Virus record (IMG/VR): IMGVR_UViG_3300027911_000017
Coordinates: 1-54,126 of that record
DNA from: a virus
Reading direction: 5' to 3' (one strand)
DNA: 54,126 nt
Under the pieces are notes generated by a model. It was given only the letters and a program-made list of their open reading frames with translations, had not been told where the DNA came from and ran no database searches. The position numbers and the translations under genes are program-made. This document shows positions 25,727 to 33,875 of the stretch, one piece after another. Position 1 is the first letter of the stretch. The number at the start of each line of letters is the position of its first letter.

Positions 25727-25753
25727 ACTTCTCCTTTTAAGGTGGGTAGTTAC

Positions 25754-25927
25754 TTACTTGACAATACCGTGTTCTGGATTCCTCTTGGCAGGAATACTAA
25801 ACTCTTTCCTTTCCATCTTTGCGTTACATATTTCACAAACAGGAGCTTGAAAGTCCTCCGGATTACCGTGAATAAACCGCTCGCGTGTGTTGAGGCATCT
25901 GGAACATTCATATTCAAATATGGGCAT
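25754..25927 (-). CDS. FmdB-like zinc-ribbon protein
   Basis: 57 residues with AAGGAG upstream. MPIFEYECSRC is the classic start of FmdB-type zinc ribbons; the second knuckle is CEIC (Cys31, Cys34) after Cys8 and Cys11. A nucleic-acid or protein-binding regulator is likely. The first bases overlap the HNH gene end by 14. Confidence 0.7.
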   Translation of the reverse strand: MPIFEYECSRCLNTRERFIHGNPEDFQAPVCEICNAKMERKEFSIPAKRNPEHGIVK

Positions 25928-26243
25928 GTACACTCCTTCTATTCAACGTATATGCAGTATTTATAACCTTCAGCTTTTCAGGCGGTAACTTAAGGGCAAA
26001 CGCATAGCGAAGAGTACTCTGACAACCCTTCTTATGATTACACTCATAGCAACAGGTTACTGTGAACAGATGGCAGGTTCTCCCTTTCATATACTGTTGC
26101 AAGCTGATTCTACGTAAAGGCTTAGGAATAATATGATCCCGCGTATAGGTATGCGCTACACACTTATGACCTGTACGATACGTCTCCCGATTACAGTAGA
26201 AGCACTTACCCATTGCCCATTGAGTAAAGAGAGGGTTCCTCAT
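25914..26243 (-). CDS. HNH endonuclease
   Basis: 109 residues. Zinc pair CFYC (14-17), catalytic DHIIPKP (Asp36-His37), and second zinc group CCYECNHKKG (64-73) with the HNH Asn69 and His70. Start overlaps the nuclease stop (ATGA). Being inside an operon and not in an intron, it may serve packaging, recombination or host DNA breakdown; homing is an alternative. Confidence 0.75.
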   Translation of the reverse strand: MRNPLFTQWAMGKCFYCNRETYRTGHKCVAHTYTRDHIIPKPLRRISLQQYMKGRTCHLFTVTCCYECNHKKGCQSTLRYAFALKLPPEKLKVINTAYTLNRRSVHAHI

Positions 26244-27208
26244 TGAATTATAGGTACGTCTCCCAAGTCTAAATAGGGTGTTTGAGGCTGAAACTTCTGT
26301 TTAAGAATATCATCGGACCAGCCATAGGTATGAGGCAAATAGAATTCACACTTACCCCAACCTTGCACACAGGCATTACGTTTAGCAGGCCAGAGAGTAT
26401 TCTTAAAGAGTTGTTCATGCCGTTCAATCTCATCTGCGGTGAATACCAAGTCCCTAATGGCGATCTTAATCTGTTCCTCCGACCGTTCTAGTCGTTGCCT
26501 ATCAGGAAACATAGGACCTTCTTGCATTTTGTCACTGGGACGAGTCAAGACATTAACAAAGAAGTTGCCAATTTCTTCCTTATATATCTTAGATGCTGCC
26601 CATAGATACAGAGTTGCTTGATCGTCGGCTGCCCATTTCTCAGGGCTGTTACTCCTAGACCTGCGCTTCTCTGTCTTATGATCCATAATGTTGAGGACAT
26701 TACCCTTACCTGCTATTTCCTTACGAAAGGTGAGGTCAATTTTACCGGAGTAAACATGTCTATCGCCCGGATAACTATAGTGACACTTTTCACAATAAAA
26801 CCAGCGCACTCCAAGAGGTTCTTTGAACCGTTCTTCATATTGTTTATTGACGCCATCCTCAATTCCTTGAGTATAACATTGAGGACATAGGTCAGGCAAA
26901 GCTACCTTAAACGTCCTTTCCACATCAACAATCTCAAAGTCCTCCACAGGATACTTCTGCCTGTAGGCAGAAATAATCATATACGCCTCTAACTCAAGAG
27001 CTTCATTGGGGCTAGGACTATGCGGAGCTACCTGTTCCCCTTTAAGTTCCTTGTAGAACTCCTCAAGTAACTCATGTACCCGTGAACCCAGTCCAAGAGA
27101 TGTTACCTCATTTACTTGAGACTTGGGTTCTAGCTTTGCTATGCGCTTCTCAAAGTACAGAAGTGGACACAGTCTAAATTCATTTGCCGCGCTATTATCA
27201 ATTATCAT
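26240..27208 (-). CDS. PD-(D/E)XK (RecB/Cas4-like) nuclease with zinc-ribbon insertion
   Basis: 322 residues from ATG 27208 (GAGG upstream). Catalytic set: GSRVHELLEEF (His45), VERTF (Glu97), SGKIDLTF (Asp158), MDHKTEKR (Asp176, Lys178), and DDQATLYLWA (Gln197). A CPQC...CEKC pair (108/111, 139/142) is inserted inside the fold. Cys14 and a C-terminal pair in RNACVQGWGKCEF could bind a further metal or Fe-S cluster as in Cas4/AddB. Probably the exonuclease partner of the Sak4-like protein. Confidence 0.75.
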   Translation of the reverse strand: MIIDNSAANEFRLCPLLYFEKRIAKLEPKSQVNEVTSLGLGSRVHELLEEFYKELKGEQVAPHSPSPNEALELEAYMIISAYRQKYPVEDFEIVDVERTFKVALPDLCPQCYTQGIEDGVNKQYEERFKEPLGVRWFYCEKCHYSYPGDRHVYSGKIDLTFRKEIAGKGNVLNIMDHKTEKRRSRSNSPEKWAADDQATLYLWAASKIYKEEIGNFFVNVLTRPSDKMQEGPMFPDRQRLERSEEQIKIAIRDLVFTADEIERHEQLFKNTLWPAKRNACVQGWGKCEFYLPHTYGWSDDILKQKFQPQTPYLDLGDVPIIQ

Positions 27209-28004
27209 CCGGAACCTCATCTCCACATTTCTCTGCACCCCATTGTTGTTTGGAAGTGTTAAAGAAAGCGAATTCTTTATGTATATCATAGGTTGCGGGA
27301 TCCCACCCGTTAACCCAATACTCTGCTTCTGTTCCAGTGTCTACATGCTTATAGTTATGAGTCTTAAGTGTCTCTAAGACCTCAGGCGGACTATTCAACG
27401 GGATACGATAAAGTGTAAAGAATCTGTAAAATTGATTCCTGCGAAAAGGCAGTTCTCCAATTTTGAAACCGCACCCACTGTGCGCGGTAGTGAGATGATG
27501 GTAGTGTTCTAAACCACGTCCCGATTTACCTTCGTAGTATAAAGGGTTATCCATCCAAACCTGTCGCCGGGGTCGTGGATGCCGCTGAAAGTCATTATTT
27601 CGCTTCCACCATAAAGTTAGTGGCCTTATCTCCCCGTGGTGCGAAGGCCACCAATTATTCATTCTAGCTATTGGAACGAATCCACAGGAGCTAAAGAGGC
27701 CTTCCGCCTGATGAGCACCTGCCGCCAGATAAAAAACAAATTCAGTTTTTATCCTGTTAACTTCAGGGTTAGGCTGAGAACCCTCCGGACGAAAAGGACT
27801 TTCTGAATCCACCTCGATCAAATCAGGATAATGAGCAACCGTCCCATATATCGGTTCATCTTTCTTTGAAGCTTCAGGTAGCCCGTTGAGTGCCAAAGCT
27901 ACAGGCTGCCAAGCGGCTGCCACAACTCGCCCTGCAACTCGATCCTTCACAGGGATAACATCACTCTCAGGCAAAAAGGGGTCTTCATCCACCCATTTCC
28001 TCAT
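27198..28004 (-). CDS. Unknown protein at edge of amidoligase cluster
   Basis: 268 residues from ATG 28004, after AGAGAGGAGG. Start overlaps the preceding stop (ATGA). Rich in Trp, His, Pro and Arg (NNWWPSHHGEIRP, LTLWWKRNN, EHYHHLTTAHSGCGF), with an Asp/Glu-rich end. Clustered His and Cys suggest a metal enzyme. No family recognised. It is coupled to the 92-residue and ATP-grasp genes and so probably belongs to their pathway. Confidence 0.6.
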   Translation of the reverse strand: MRKWVDEDPFLPESDVIPVKDRVAGRVVAAAWQPVALALNGLPEASKKDEPIYGTVAHYPDLIEVDSESPFRPEGSQPNPEVNRIKTEFVFYLAAGAHQAEGLFSSCGFVPIARMNNWWPSHHGEIRPLTLWWKRNNDFQRHPRPRRQVWMDNPLYYEGKSGRGLEHYHHLTTAHSGCGFKIGELPFRRNQFYRFFTLYRIPLNSPPEVLETLKTHNYKHVDTGTEAEYWVNGWDPATYDIHKEFAFFNTSKQQWGAEKCGDEVPDDN

Positions 28005-28279
28005 AGAACACCTCCTCTCTGTATAATTCTCTGATACAACGAACGTGTTATTCGCGTCCTCTTTGGCTCCTGACAAATATACAGATACCAACCTGCGGGA
28101 AGCTTTGTTCGTGCAAGGTATTCCAACTTTGCACTACGAGAAATACCCGGAACTTGGAGTAAGGCTACATTAAAAACAGGATCATCCATACATAGCTTTG
28201 TCAAATACGTCAAAGCCCGTACTCCTGTATATGTCCTTATCCCTTTCTGCACTAAAACTATCCGTGTTCTTGTGCTCAC
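28001..28279 (-). CDS. Small hypothetical protein of amidoligase cluster
   Basis: 92 residues from GTG 28279, which overlaps the ATP-grasp stop as GTGA behind GGAGGG. Basic, mixed alpha/beta (TYLTKLCMDDPVFNVALLQV, GWYLYICQEPKRTR). Coupled on both sides. Function unknown. Confidence 0.6.
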   Translation of the reverse strand: MSTRTRIVLVQKGIRTYTGVRALTYLTKLCMDDPVFNVALLQVPGISRSAKLEYLARTKLPAGWYLYICQEPKRTRITRSLYQRIIQRGGVL

Positions 28280-29040
28280 AAACCCTCCGCCCAATTGGAG
28301 ATAGCTTTTGCCAGTCGAACGCCCGAACTACGAGCGGGCTTATCTATATGGGGCATGGAATTAACCTCCAATACATAAAGTAAACCATCCTTGCCTAACA
28401 ACAGATCAACGGCACCCCAATCCATTTCAAGGGCTGATACAGCTTGTATGGCAGGTACTGTTATAGCCTTATGAGTACGAAGTTCATCCTTCTTTTCAAA
28501 CTTAAAACCAAATCTTCGATTCCGGCAATAGCCTTGATACTCACCCTCACCTTTGTAGACCTTTTCATACATGGCCAAGGCCTTATTTTGAAAGACCCAT
28601 ACCCGATATTCCGTCTGAGTAGGGATAAAGACAGAGAAGAAGTCGTGGTTGCCTTCGGCAATAACCCGATACACTTCCTCTGAAGTCTCACACACAGCAA
28701 TGTCCTTTCCTTTCGTGTGATGTACCCTTCGCGCAAGCCAAGGCAGACTAGGACCATCGTTGGGGTGGAGTTCCGCATCTCTCATGCCCACGGTAACAGG
28801 GCACCGAACACCCGCTCGACCAAAAGCCTCAAAAGCAGAGTATTTATCGTACCGATTTACCATGGCATTAAGGGCTGGTTTATTTCCCTCGTAGGAAATA
28901 CCCCAGCGTAAGGTGACATCCCACCCCTCAGGGTCCTTTGCATCCCTAGTAACCCTATGTCCAAGGTTTTCCAGATGCCCTTTTACAATGTTAATCGCGG
29001 TATTACTACGCTTACCTCCTGCAATGTAAATAGACTTCAT
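28276..29040 (-). CDS. ATP-grasp ligase (RimK-like)
   Basis: 254 residues. N-terminal pre-ATP-grasp domain, then the ATP-grasp fold: Lys in HHTKGKDIAV, EYRVWVF (Arg146), MDWGAVDLLL (Asp212), and the metal-binding pair LEVNS (Glu225, Asn227). Such enzymes join a carboxylate to an amine through an acyl phosphate. Directly after a glutamine amidotransferase and near two COOH-NH2 ligases, it fits the phage amidoligase systems predicted from comparative genomics. Substrate unknown. Confidence 0.8.
   Translation of the reverse strand: MKSIYIAGGKRSNTAINIVKGHLENLGHRVTRDAKDPEGWDVTLRWGISYEGNKPALNAMVNRYDKYSAFEAFGRAGVRCPVTVGMRDAELHPNDGPSLPWLARRVHHTKGKDIAVCETSEEVYRVIAEGNHDFFSVFIPTQTEYRVWVFQNKALAMYEKVYKGEGEYQGYCRNRRFGFKFEKKDELRTHKAITVPAIQAVSALEMDWGAVDLLLGKDGLLYVLEVNSMPHIDKPARSSGVRLAKAISNWAEGL
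28921..28936 (-). repeat. GGACCC-N-GGGTGG hairpin motif, copy 11
   Basis: Reverse orientation, loop TGAG, in the ATP-grasp gene. Confidence 0.75.
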
Positions 29041-30041
29041 TAGTTTACCTTCTCCTTCTTGACACGAAACTCAGGAGGCGGCCACAGTCTACCTCCACAT
29101 CCTTTTTTCTCTTTTGGACAATTAAAGTTCATATACTGTCCATCCTTAGGAATTAACCACATCTTGTTGCACGTGTGACACCAAGCGTCCTTGCGTTCTT
29201 CTACTCCCTGTTTCTGAGTAGCCGCATCCCATTTCGCTTGTCGTTTTGCGTATTCTTCATAAGTCTTACGCCAAGGTTCACTAAAGTTGCCCCCTGATAT
29301 TTGGCAGGGACGCTTGAGTTCAATGCCCCCAAGACTAAGAATCCAACCCGTATTATCAGGCATGTTAGTAAAAGCTACATCCGGCTTCTGTGCCTGAAAC
29401 CAGATACCCTTACGTTCAACAAAGGGTCTACACGCTTTATGTAAGGTATTCTTCTCACTTGAAAAGAAGAAGAAATCTTCATTGCTGGCTAATACAAGTG
29501 GATTTCCACTTCGTATCAGCATAAGCTTATCTGGATGTTCTGGATGGATAGCTGCGATAGCTCCACTACCTGAAGCTCGACCAAGTTGTTGCATAGTCGT
29601 TTCCCTGAATCCAAATTCATCCACAATGGCTCGAATGACATCGGAATCGGTATCCGCTTTGCGCTCTAGTTTAAGTTGCTCAAATAACCATTTATCATTT
29701 CGAATAACTCCATTGTGGATGATGGCAGCTTTTCCTGCGTACATAGGGTGATTGTTATTATTATCCCGTGGATTCCCCTGAGAAGCCCCTCTTGCATGAA
29801 TAAGAGCACATCTCGTATCGGGTTTAAGATGATCTCGAATAAACGTAGTATACTCATGTGAGCCCACTAACGTCCATCCGGGTACATCTTTCTTGAGAAT
29901 GGAAATAGAGCCGTCAGCCTGCTGAAGCGCAATGCCTGACGCATCGTTACCCCTGTGTTCATTCCCTACAAGAAGAATACCTATTGTTTCTTCTTCAATA
30001 GGTTTATCCCCCCATCGAACTATTCCTGCTATACCGCACAT
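29040..30041 (-). CDS. Class II glutamine amidotransferase with zinc ribbon
   Basis: 333 residues beginning Met-Cys, giving the N-terminal nucleophile Cys2 (CGIAGIVRWG). Further Ntn-amidotransferase boxes: GNEHRGNDASG, IHARGASQGN, IIHNGVIRN, and TDSDVIRAI. The C-terminus carries a zinc ribbon (CHTCNKMW then CPKEKKGC). It releases ammonia from glutamine for a ligase partner. The next gene (ATP-grasp) overlaps its stop as TAATG, pointing to a joint reaction. Confidence 0.8.
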   Translation of the reverse strand: MCGIAGIVRWGDKPIEEETIGILLVGNEHRGNDASGIALQQADGSISILKKDVPGWTLVGSHEYTTFIRDHLKPDTRCALIHARGASQGNPRDNNNNHPMYAGKAAIIHNGVIRNDKWLFEQLKLERKADTDSDVIRAIVDEFGFRETTMQQLGRASGSGAIAAIHPEHPDKLMLIRSGNPLVLASNEDFFFFSSEKNTLHKACRPFVERKGIWFQAQKPDVAFTNMPDNTGWILSLGGIELKRPCQISGGNFSEPWRKTYEEYAKRQAKWDAATQKQGVEERKDAWCHTCNKMWLIPKDGQYMNFNCPKEKKGCGGRLWPPPEFRVKKEKVN

Positions 30042-30063
30042 TTAGTCATAACCTCCTTTAAGC

Positions 30064-31629
30064 TTAGAAGCCATCATCTCTACGAATCACACGTTTCTTT
30101 CGTCTCTGAACTGGATTCACGTAATCAGGTATCCCTGCTCTAGCAGGCCTTCCGGGATATGGAGGCACAGGATCATATCTCACATTGTCTACTACATGTT
30201 CCTCTGGTAGATTGAATATATCTCTTGGTCCTACCTCTTTCGCCACCTCCTTTTTACCAACTTGTTCTACGCCTTGTTCACCCATGATGAGTTTGACAAC
30301 TCGCCCTAATTTAGAGGGGGCTTGAACCTCATTCTTTTTGAAGACTTCTACTTTATCCCATTTAGTCCAATCTGTCGTGTGAAACTCACTTGCCCTACAC
30401 AAGGGTAACAAACTCGAATTTGCCAAAAGTTTATTGAACGTCTTACAGCTTTTTAAGCAAGTATTTATATAGCTAGGCACGTGTAAAGTAGCCACTCCTA
30501 AGTTATTAGATACGGGGAAGAGAGAGAGCCTAAACCCTTCAGCAGCAAATGCCTTAACTAAGGCATTTCTATCCAGCGGATAGGAATGATACAATGTAGG
30601 CGTAGCCACGGAAGGAGTCATCTCTACTCCAAAAGAAAATCTATAGCTCAGCAACTCCGCTCCTACATCTGGTAAATGCCCTAAACTGTGCGGTTGTATA
30701 TGCACAAGAGAAACGTCCTTAGGTAAGGTGTAGGGTGCCCACGTAACAGAAGGTGCTTTATAACTTACAAAAGGCATTCCATGTACAAAATGATTGAACA
30801 ACCCCCTACATGTCTCAAAAGAGGGGGCTAAAGCACTTGGAATAAAGTAATGAGAAGAATCAGAACAAATACCCACATTACCTGACCAGACACCCCAACG
30901 ATACTTAAAATCAGTCATGTCTTCCTTCGGTTTACCTATTCGTTTAACTGTTTCAAAGGCAATAGCCGCGTCTTGATCTTTATCTTTGTACCTTTCAAGC
31001 AAAGTAGCGGAGTCTGGAAGAGAAGCAGCCCCTATGCCTGCAAATAGCTTTCCATCATGTACTGCAAGCTTTGCTACCGTTAAAACATAAAAGGTAAGCC
31101 ACGGACTTGCCAGATATGTAGGGGTAGTTCTATACTCATACCCATATACCTGTGCGCGAAAGTCACCCCACTTTCCGTATTTTGTACCCTGCCGTCTTGC
31201 CAAAAAATAATTTTTAAGTAGCACCCCTTCAGCCATCAATCGAGAAGTCAGATTATCCATAATACGGATTTCTGTATCTCTCGTCGGACGCCTACGACCA
31301 AAGTGTATATGGCCTCCACAGCCATCCTTACCGTTGAAGGCAGTAGCCATCCAGTGTAAGTTCATGACTTCATCTTTATGGAAAGCTCCCATCCATTGCA
31401 AGGCTTCTGCTAAGGAAGCAGTAACCTCTAACGCAGAACGGGAAGGAATCGTGCGTAACTCTGCTTGCCGTCCCGCCATATCACAACCAAAAGCTCTGGT
31501 AGTGTTCAAACCTAGAGTTTCAGCGTGTATATACGAACCCGCAGCATTTACAAGGATAAACTCAGGATCTGCTCCTATCTTAAAATGGTTCACTAACCTT
31601 GGATGCTGCGTGTAGGACGTTAACCGCAT
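30064..31629 (-). CDS. COOH-NH2 ligase type 2 (glutamine-synthetase-like amidoligase) 1
   Basis: 521 residues. GADPEF (19-24), GCGGHIHFG (103-111) and YGYEYRT (162-168) are the signature boxes of phiEco32-type COOH-NH2 ligases: acidic metal ligands, the HxH glycine loop, and the substrate-binding E-x-R. These enzymes have a glutamine-synthetase-like fold and form amide or peptide bonds with ATP. The C-terminal 150 residues are an extra basic tail. First of two ligases in this cluster; 22 bases separate it from the amidotransferase gene. Confidence 0.8.
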   Translation of the reverse strand: MRLTSYTQHPRLVNHFKIGADPEFILVNAAGSYIHAETLGLNTTRAFGCDMAGRQAELRTIPSRSALEVTASLAEALQWMGAFHKDEVMNLHWMATAFNGKDGCGGHIHFGRRRPTRDTEIRIMDNLTSRLMAEGVLLKNYFLARRQGTKYGKWGDFRAQVYGYEYRTTPTYLASPWLTFYVLTVAKLAVHDGKLFAGIGAASLPDSATLLERYKDKDQDAAIAFETVKRIGKPKEDMTDFKYRWGVWSGNVGICSDSSHYFIPSALAPSFETCRGLFNHFVHGMPFVSYKAPSVTWAPYTLPKDVSLVHIQPHSLGHLPDVGAELLSYRFSFGVEMTPSVATPTLYHSYPLDRNALVKAFAAEGFRLSLFPVSNNLGVATLHVPSYINTCLKSCKTFNKLLANSSLLPLCRASEFHTTDWTKWDKVEVFKKNEVQAPSKLGRVVKLIMGEQGVEQVGKKEVAKEVGPRDIFNLPEEHVVDNVRYDPVPPYPGRPARAGIPDYVNPVQRRKKRVIRRDDGF

Positions 31630-32159
31630 TACTTAACCCCCTTTTTAACCAATTCTAAAGCCCCAGCTAATGCACTCGGCTGTGCTTCTGACTCACACCA
31701 TACCTGTTGACATCCTTTAGTACACAAAGGAACGCCCCACTTAGTTCGTGTAGTCTTAAAATCACAAATAACACACATTGAATCTCGATCAAGCAGAGCA
31801 AATGCAGCTACCAAGACTTGATAGCATCCTTGTTTGTCGTTATGCTCTTTTCTAGCAGCAGGATTCTCGCAATCTGTATTTCCGCAACAACGACACTCCG
31901 CTATCAATCCGGGCATAGGACCAGACCACGTTGTTAGACACCAAAATCTATACTCCCAAAACTCGAAATCAGGCCCACTATACGGAGTATACTCTAGTGT
32001 GTGCCACCCCAATCTACCAGAAGTATCCAAAGGCATTGTAAAACTCTTAAACTGACTGACAACAGGAGGAATAACCAAGACAGGCTTGGGGCTTGTCCTC
32101 CACCCATGAGGCATCATTTTCTGTGTAATAACTGATCTTGGTAATCTTATCTCAGCCAC
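31629..32159 (-). CDS. Cys-rich zinc-binding hypothetical protein
   Basis: 176 residues from GTG 32159 (GGAGG upstream). The second half has many Cys/His: CRCCGNTDC, then CVIC and CTKGCQQVWC, suggesting two or more zinc sites. The first half is Trp/Tyr-rich. Its stop overlaps the ligase start (TAATG). It could carry or hold a substrate of the ligases; unproven. Confidence 0.6.
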   Translation of the reverse strand: MAEIRLPRSVITQKMMPHGWRTSPKPVLVIPPVVSQFKSFTMPLDTSGRLGWHTLEYTPYSGPDFEFWEYRFWCLTTWSGPMPGLIAECRCCGNTDCENPAARKEHNDKQGCYQVLVAAFALLDRDSMCVICDFKTTRTKWGVPLCTKGCQQVWCESEAQPSALAGALELVKKGVK

Positions 32160-32431
32160 ATTGCCTCCAAAAAGTCTTAGGGGCTTACCCTCCCACTTAC
32201 AGATAAGCCCTCCCTAAGTCACCGCTTCCCTTTCTTTTTCGGGCCATGTTCGTCAACACAGTAGGAAGTTAGGCTGCTTTGAGTTCCCTAAGGAACATAC
32301 AAGCTTCATACCCTAGTAAAGCTCGTCAGTTACCCAAGCTTTACACTACATCACCCCGCATAAACGTCTACTCATTGGCTTGAGCGACGCAGGGTGAATC
32401 TCTTAATAGAAGGATTAGACTCAATCCTTGC
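32160..32431 (-). other. Gene-free structured 272-base region
   Basis: Minus-strand leader of the Cys-rich protein and ligase genes. Stems: AAGGATT/AATCCTT just after the 32432 stop; GTAAAGCT/AGCTTTAC with a 13-base loop; GTTCC/GGAAC; GGGCTTA/TAAGCCC just before the ribosome site. A 16-codon frame starting MARKRKGSG lies inside but has no ribosome site. No tRNA features found. Possibly a regulatory leader. Confidence 0.45.
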
Positions 32432-32932
32432 CTATACATCAAACTCCAACCCCGGCATCTTGTGTTCATGCCCCATGTTTTTAGTTAAGTACACAACCTC
32501 ATTACCCGACTTGGCATTTCTAAACAATTCGCTTGCCTGCCAGCCTCTCTTAAGACCCAAAGACCACCAGTAGCCCTGCAAGCCCCGTTCAGGACGAACC
32601 ACCTGTGTCATAAGTAGGCTGCCAAATCCCGAAGTATAGGTGGCTTCTTCAATAATCTTCAGTGCTGCGTCATAGTTCTGTTCAGTTGCAGGGGCGACGT
32701 TGATGTACCCAATAACCAAAACCGCGCAACACGCGGGCATTTGCTGTGCCCTAAAGTGTACGGTAAAGTCCTTTGTAGCAAACGCACAAGATATTTGCTC
32801 CCAATCTAGGCTAGGTTTAGATGCGCTAGGCACTGTCTCACATTCAAACCCTCTATCTTCACACAGCTTCTTCAACACATCCACAAACACGTTGGGATGC
32901 AAAACACCATTTATTGCTGGATGTAAATCCAT
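32432..32932 (-). CDS. Hypothetical protein
   Basis: 166 residues from ATG 32932, overlapping the GGCT stop as TGATG. Mixed alpha/beta with ACCAVLVIGYIN and a Trp-rich GLQGYWWSLGLKRGW. It is coupled to the cyclotransferase gene and followed by the structured gap. No family recognised. Confidence 0.55.
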   Translation of the reverse strand: MDLHPAINGVLHPNVFVDVLKKLCEDRGFECETVPSASKPSLDWEQISCAFATKDFTVHFRAQQMPACCAVLVIGYINVAPATEQNYDAALKIIEEATYTSGFGSLLMTQVVRPERGLQGYWWSLGLKRGWQASELFRNAKSGNEVVYLTKNMGHEHKMPGLEFDV

Positions 32933-33321
32933 CAAAACCTCCCATTCTTAATCACGTTTTCTTGCGGAAAATGTCTATAGGTATGCTCATAAACCCAAGC
33001 AGAGGCAAACTCATCATCCACAAGCTTTCGAGTATAGGTAATCCCATTGTTCTCGATTTGGTCAAGCCACGGCCAGAGCTTCTCAGGAATTTCCCAAAGC
33101 TCCCCGTGTACCTTATCCTCAAGATTGGCAGTAAACCTTAAGCCAACTCCGCTATACTCTCTGCCATCATTGGGATGCCCTTCATGGTCCCAGCGTCGGC
33201 CAATGCCGTAGAGAACAGCGCTATTAAGCGTGGCCTCTTGGAGGAACTTAGCTCCATAATGCGATACGTCCAGCTCGTATCCGCGCTTTAGAATGCCGTA
33301 AACGAATAGCCTGTTGTTCAT
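32932..33321 (-). CDS. Gamma-glutamylcyclotransferase-like (GGCT/AIG2) protein
   Basis: 129 residues from ATG 33321 (AAAGGAAAAC upstream). The family's FVYGILKRG (6-14) forms the substrate-binding loop, VHGELWEI (71-78) follows, and WLDQIE ends with Glu90 in the place of the catalytic Glu. GGCT enzymes release pyroglutamate from gamma-glutamyl amides. In amidoligase clusters they are thought to trim or reverse the ligated product. Confidence 0.8.
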   Translation of the reverse strand: MNNRLFVYGILKRGYELDVSHYGAKFLQEATLNSAVLYGIGRRWDHEGHPNDGREYSGVGLRFTANLEDKVHGELWEIPEKLWPWLDQIENNGITYTRKLVDDEFASAWVYEHTYRHFPQENVIKNGRF

Positions 33322-33339
33322 TGTTTTCCTTTCCATACC

Positions 33340-33659
33340 CCACAGACTCATACAGACCGTCACTTACAAGGTTGTGTCCTAATTTGTCCTACACCAGAGT
33401 TATGTATTTGCCCCGCCGGACAGCTATTGATCCCTTACTATAAACGCGCGTGAACGGAGTTACTGGTACTAAGTACGTTCACAAAGTCACGCTCATAAGG
33501 GTAGTCTCCGCACTTTAATGTTGACAAGTCACCCTCCCTGACTCAGAAGATAAGTTGCTCCAAGAAGGTGTTAACCTCCTCCCAACCCGTAAGGGCCGCT
33601 GGAACAGTTATCGCAAATTGCGTTAGCATCCTGAAATGACGGTCTGTATCAGTCTATGG
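33340..33659 (-). ncRNA. Candidate large structured RNA closed by a 23-base inverted repeat
   Basis: Arms at 33340-33362 and 33637-33659 match in 21 of 23 positions. On the minus-strand transcript one of the two differences becomes a G-U pair, favouring RNA pairing in that direction. The enclosed 274 bases hold GTGAACG/CGTTCAC with an inner GTAC/GTAC hairpin (33450-33482), AGTCA/TGACT (33527-33543), CCC-GTAA-GGG, and a TGTCCTA direct repeat. No open frame of note. It could be a regulatory RNA, an intron relic or a small mobile repeat. Confidence 0.45.
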
Positions 33660-33875
33660 AGTTCCTTTCTCACATTTGGCAGCGGCTATATGACATTCTG
33701 CCCGCGTGCAAACATGGATACCCTTCATTTCTAATACCGCAGGTCTACCACACGTACAAGTCATGTCTGTGTCTAGCACACCTACCCCGGCACAGTAGTT
33801 ACACGCACCGTTCATAAAGTGGGCAAACACATCGCATATTTGCCTGCCTTTACACATTGGACATGGAAATTTCAC
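33654..33875 (-). CDS. Zinc-finger protein, DnaJ-type cysteine pattern
   Basis: 73 residues from GTG 33875, overlapping the ligase stop as GTGA after AGGGGG. Cys pairs: CPMC-KGRQIC, CNYC-AGVG, CTCG, then CTRAEC, resembling DnaJ-like zinc fingers. Coupled to the second ligase. Role unknown, possibly holding a ligation target. Confidence 0.6.
   Translation of the reverse strand: MKFPCPMCKGRQICDVFAHFMNGACNYCAGVGVLDTDMTCTCGRPAVLEMKGIHVCTRAECHIAAAKCEKGTP

Noticed and set aside
32330-32360. CTGACGA core as a second hammerhead ribozyme
   Set aside because: The flanking bases pair with each other directly (GTAAAGC/GCTTTAC), leaving no room for GAAA, stem III or a cleavage site.
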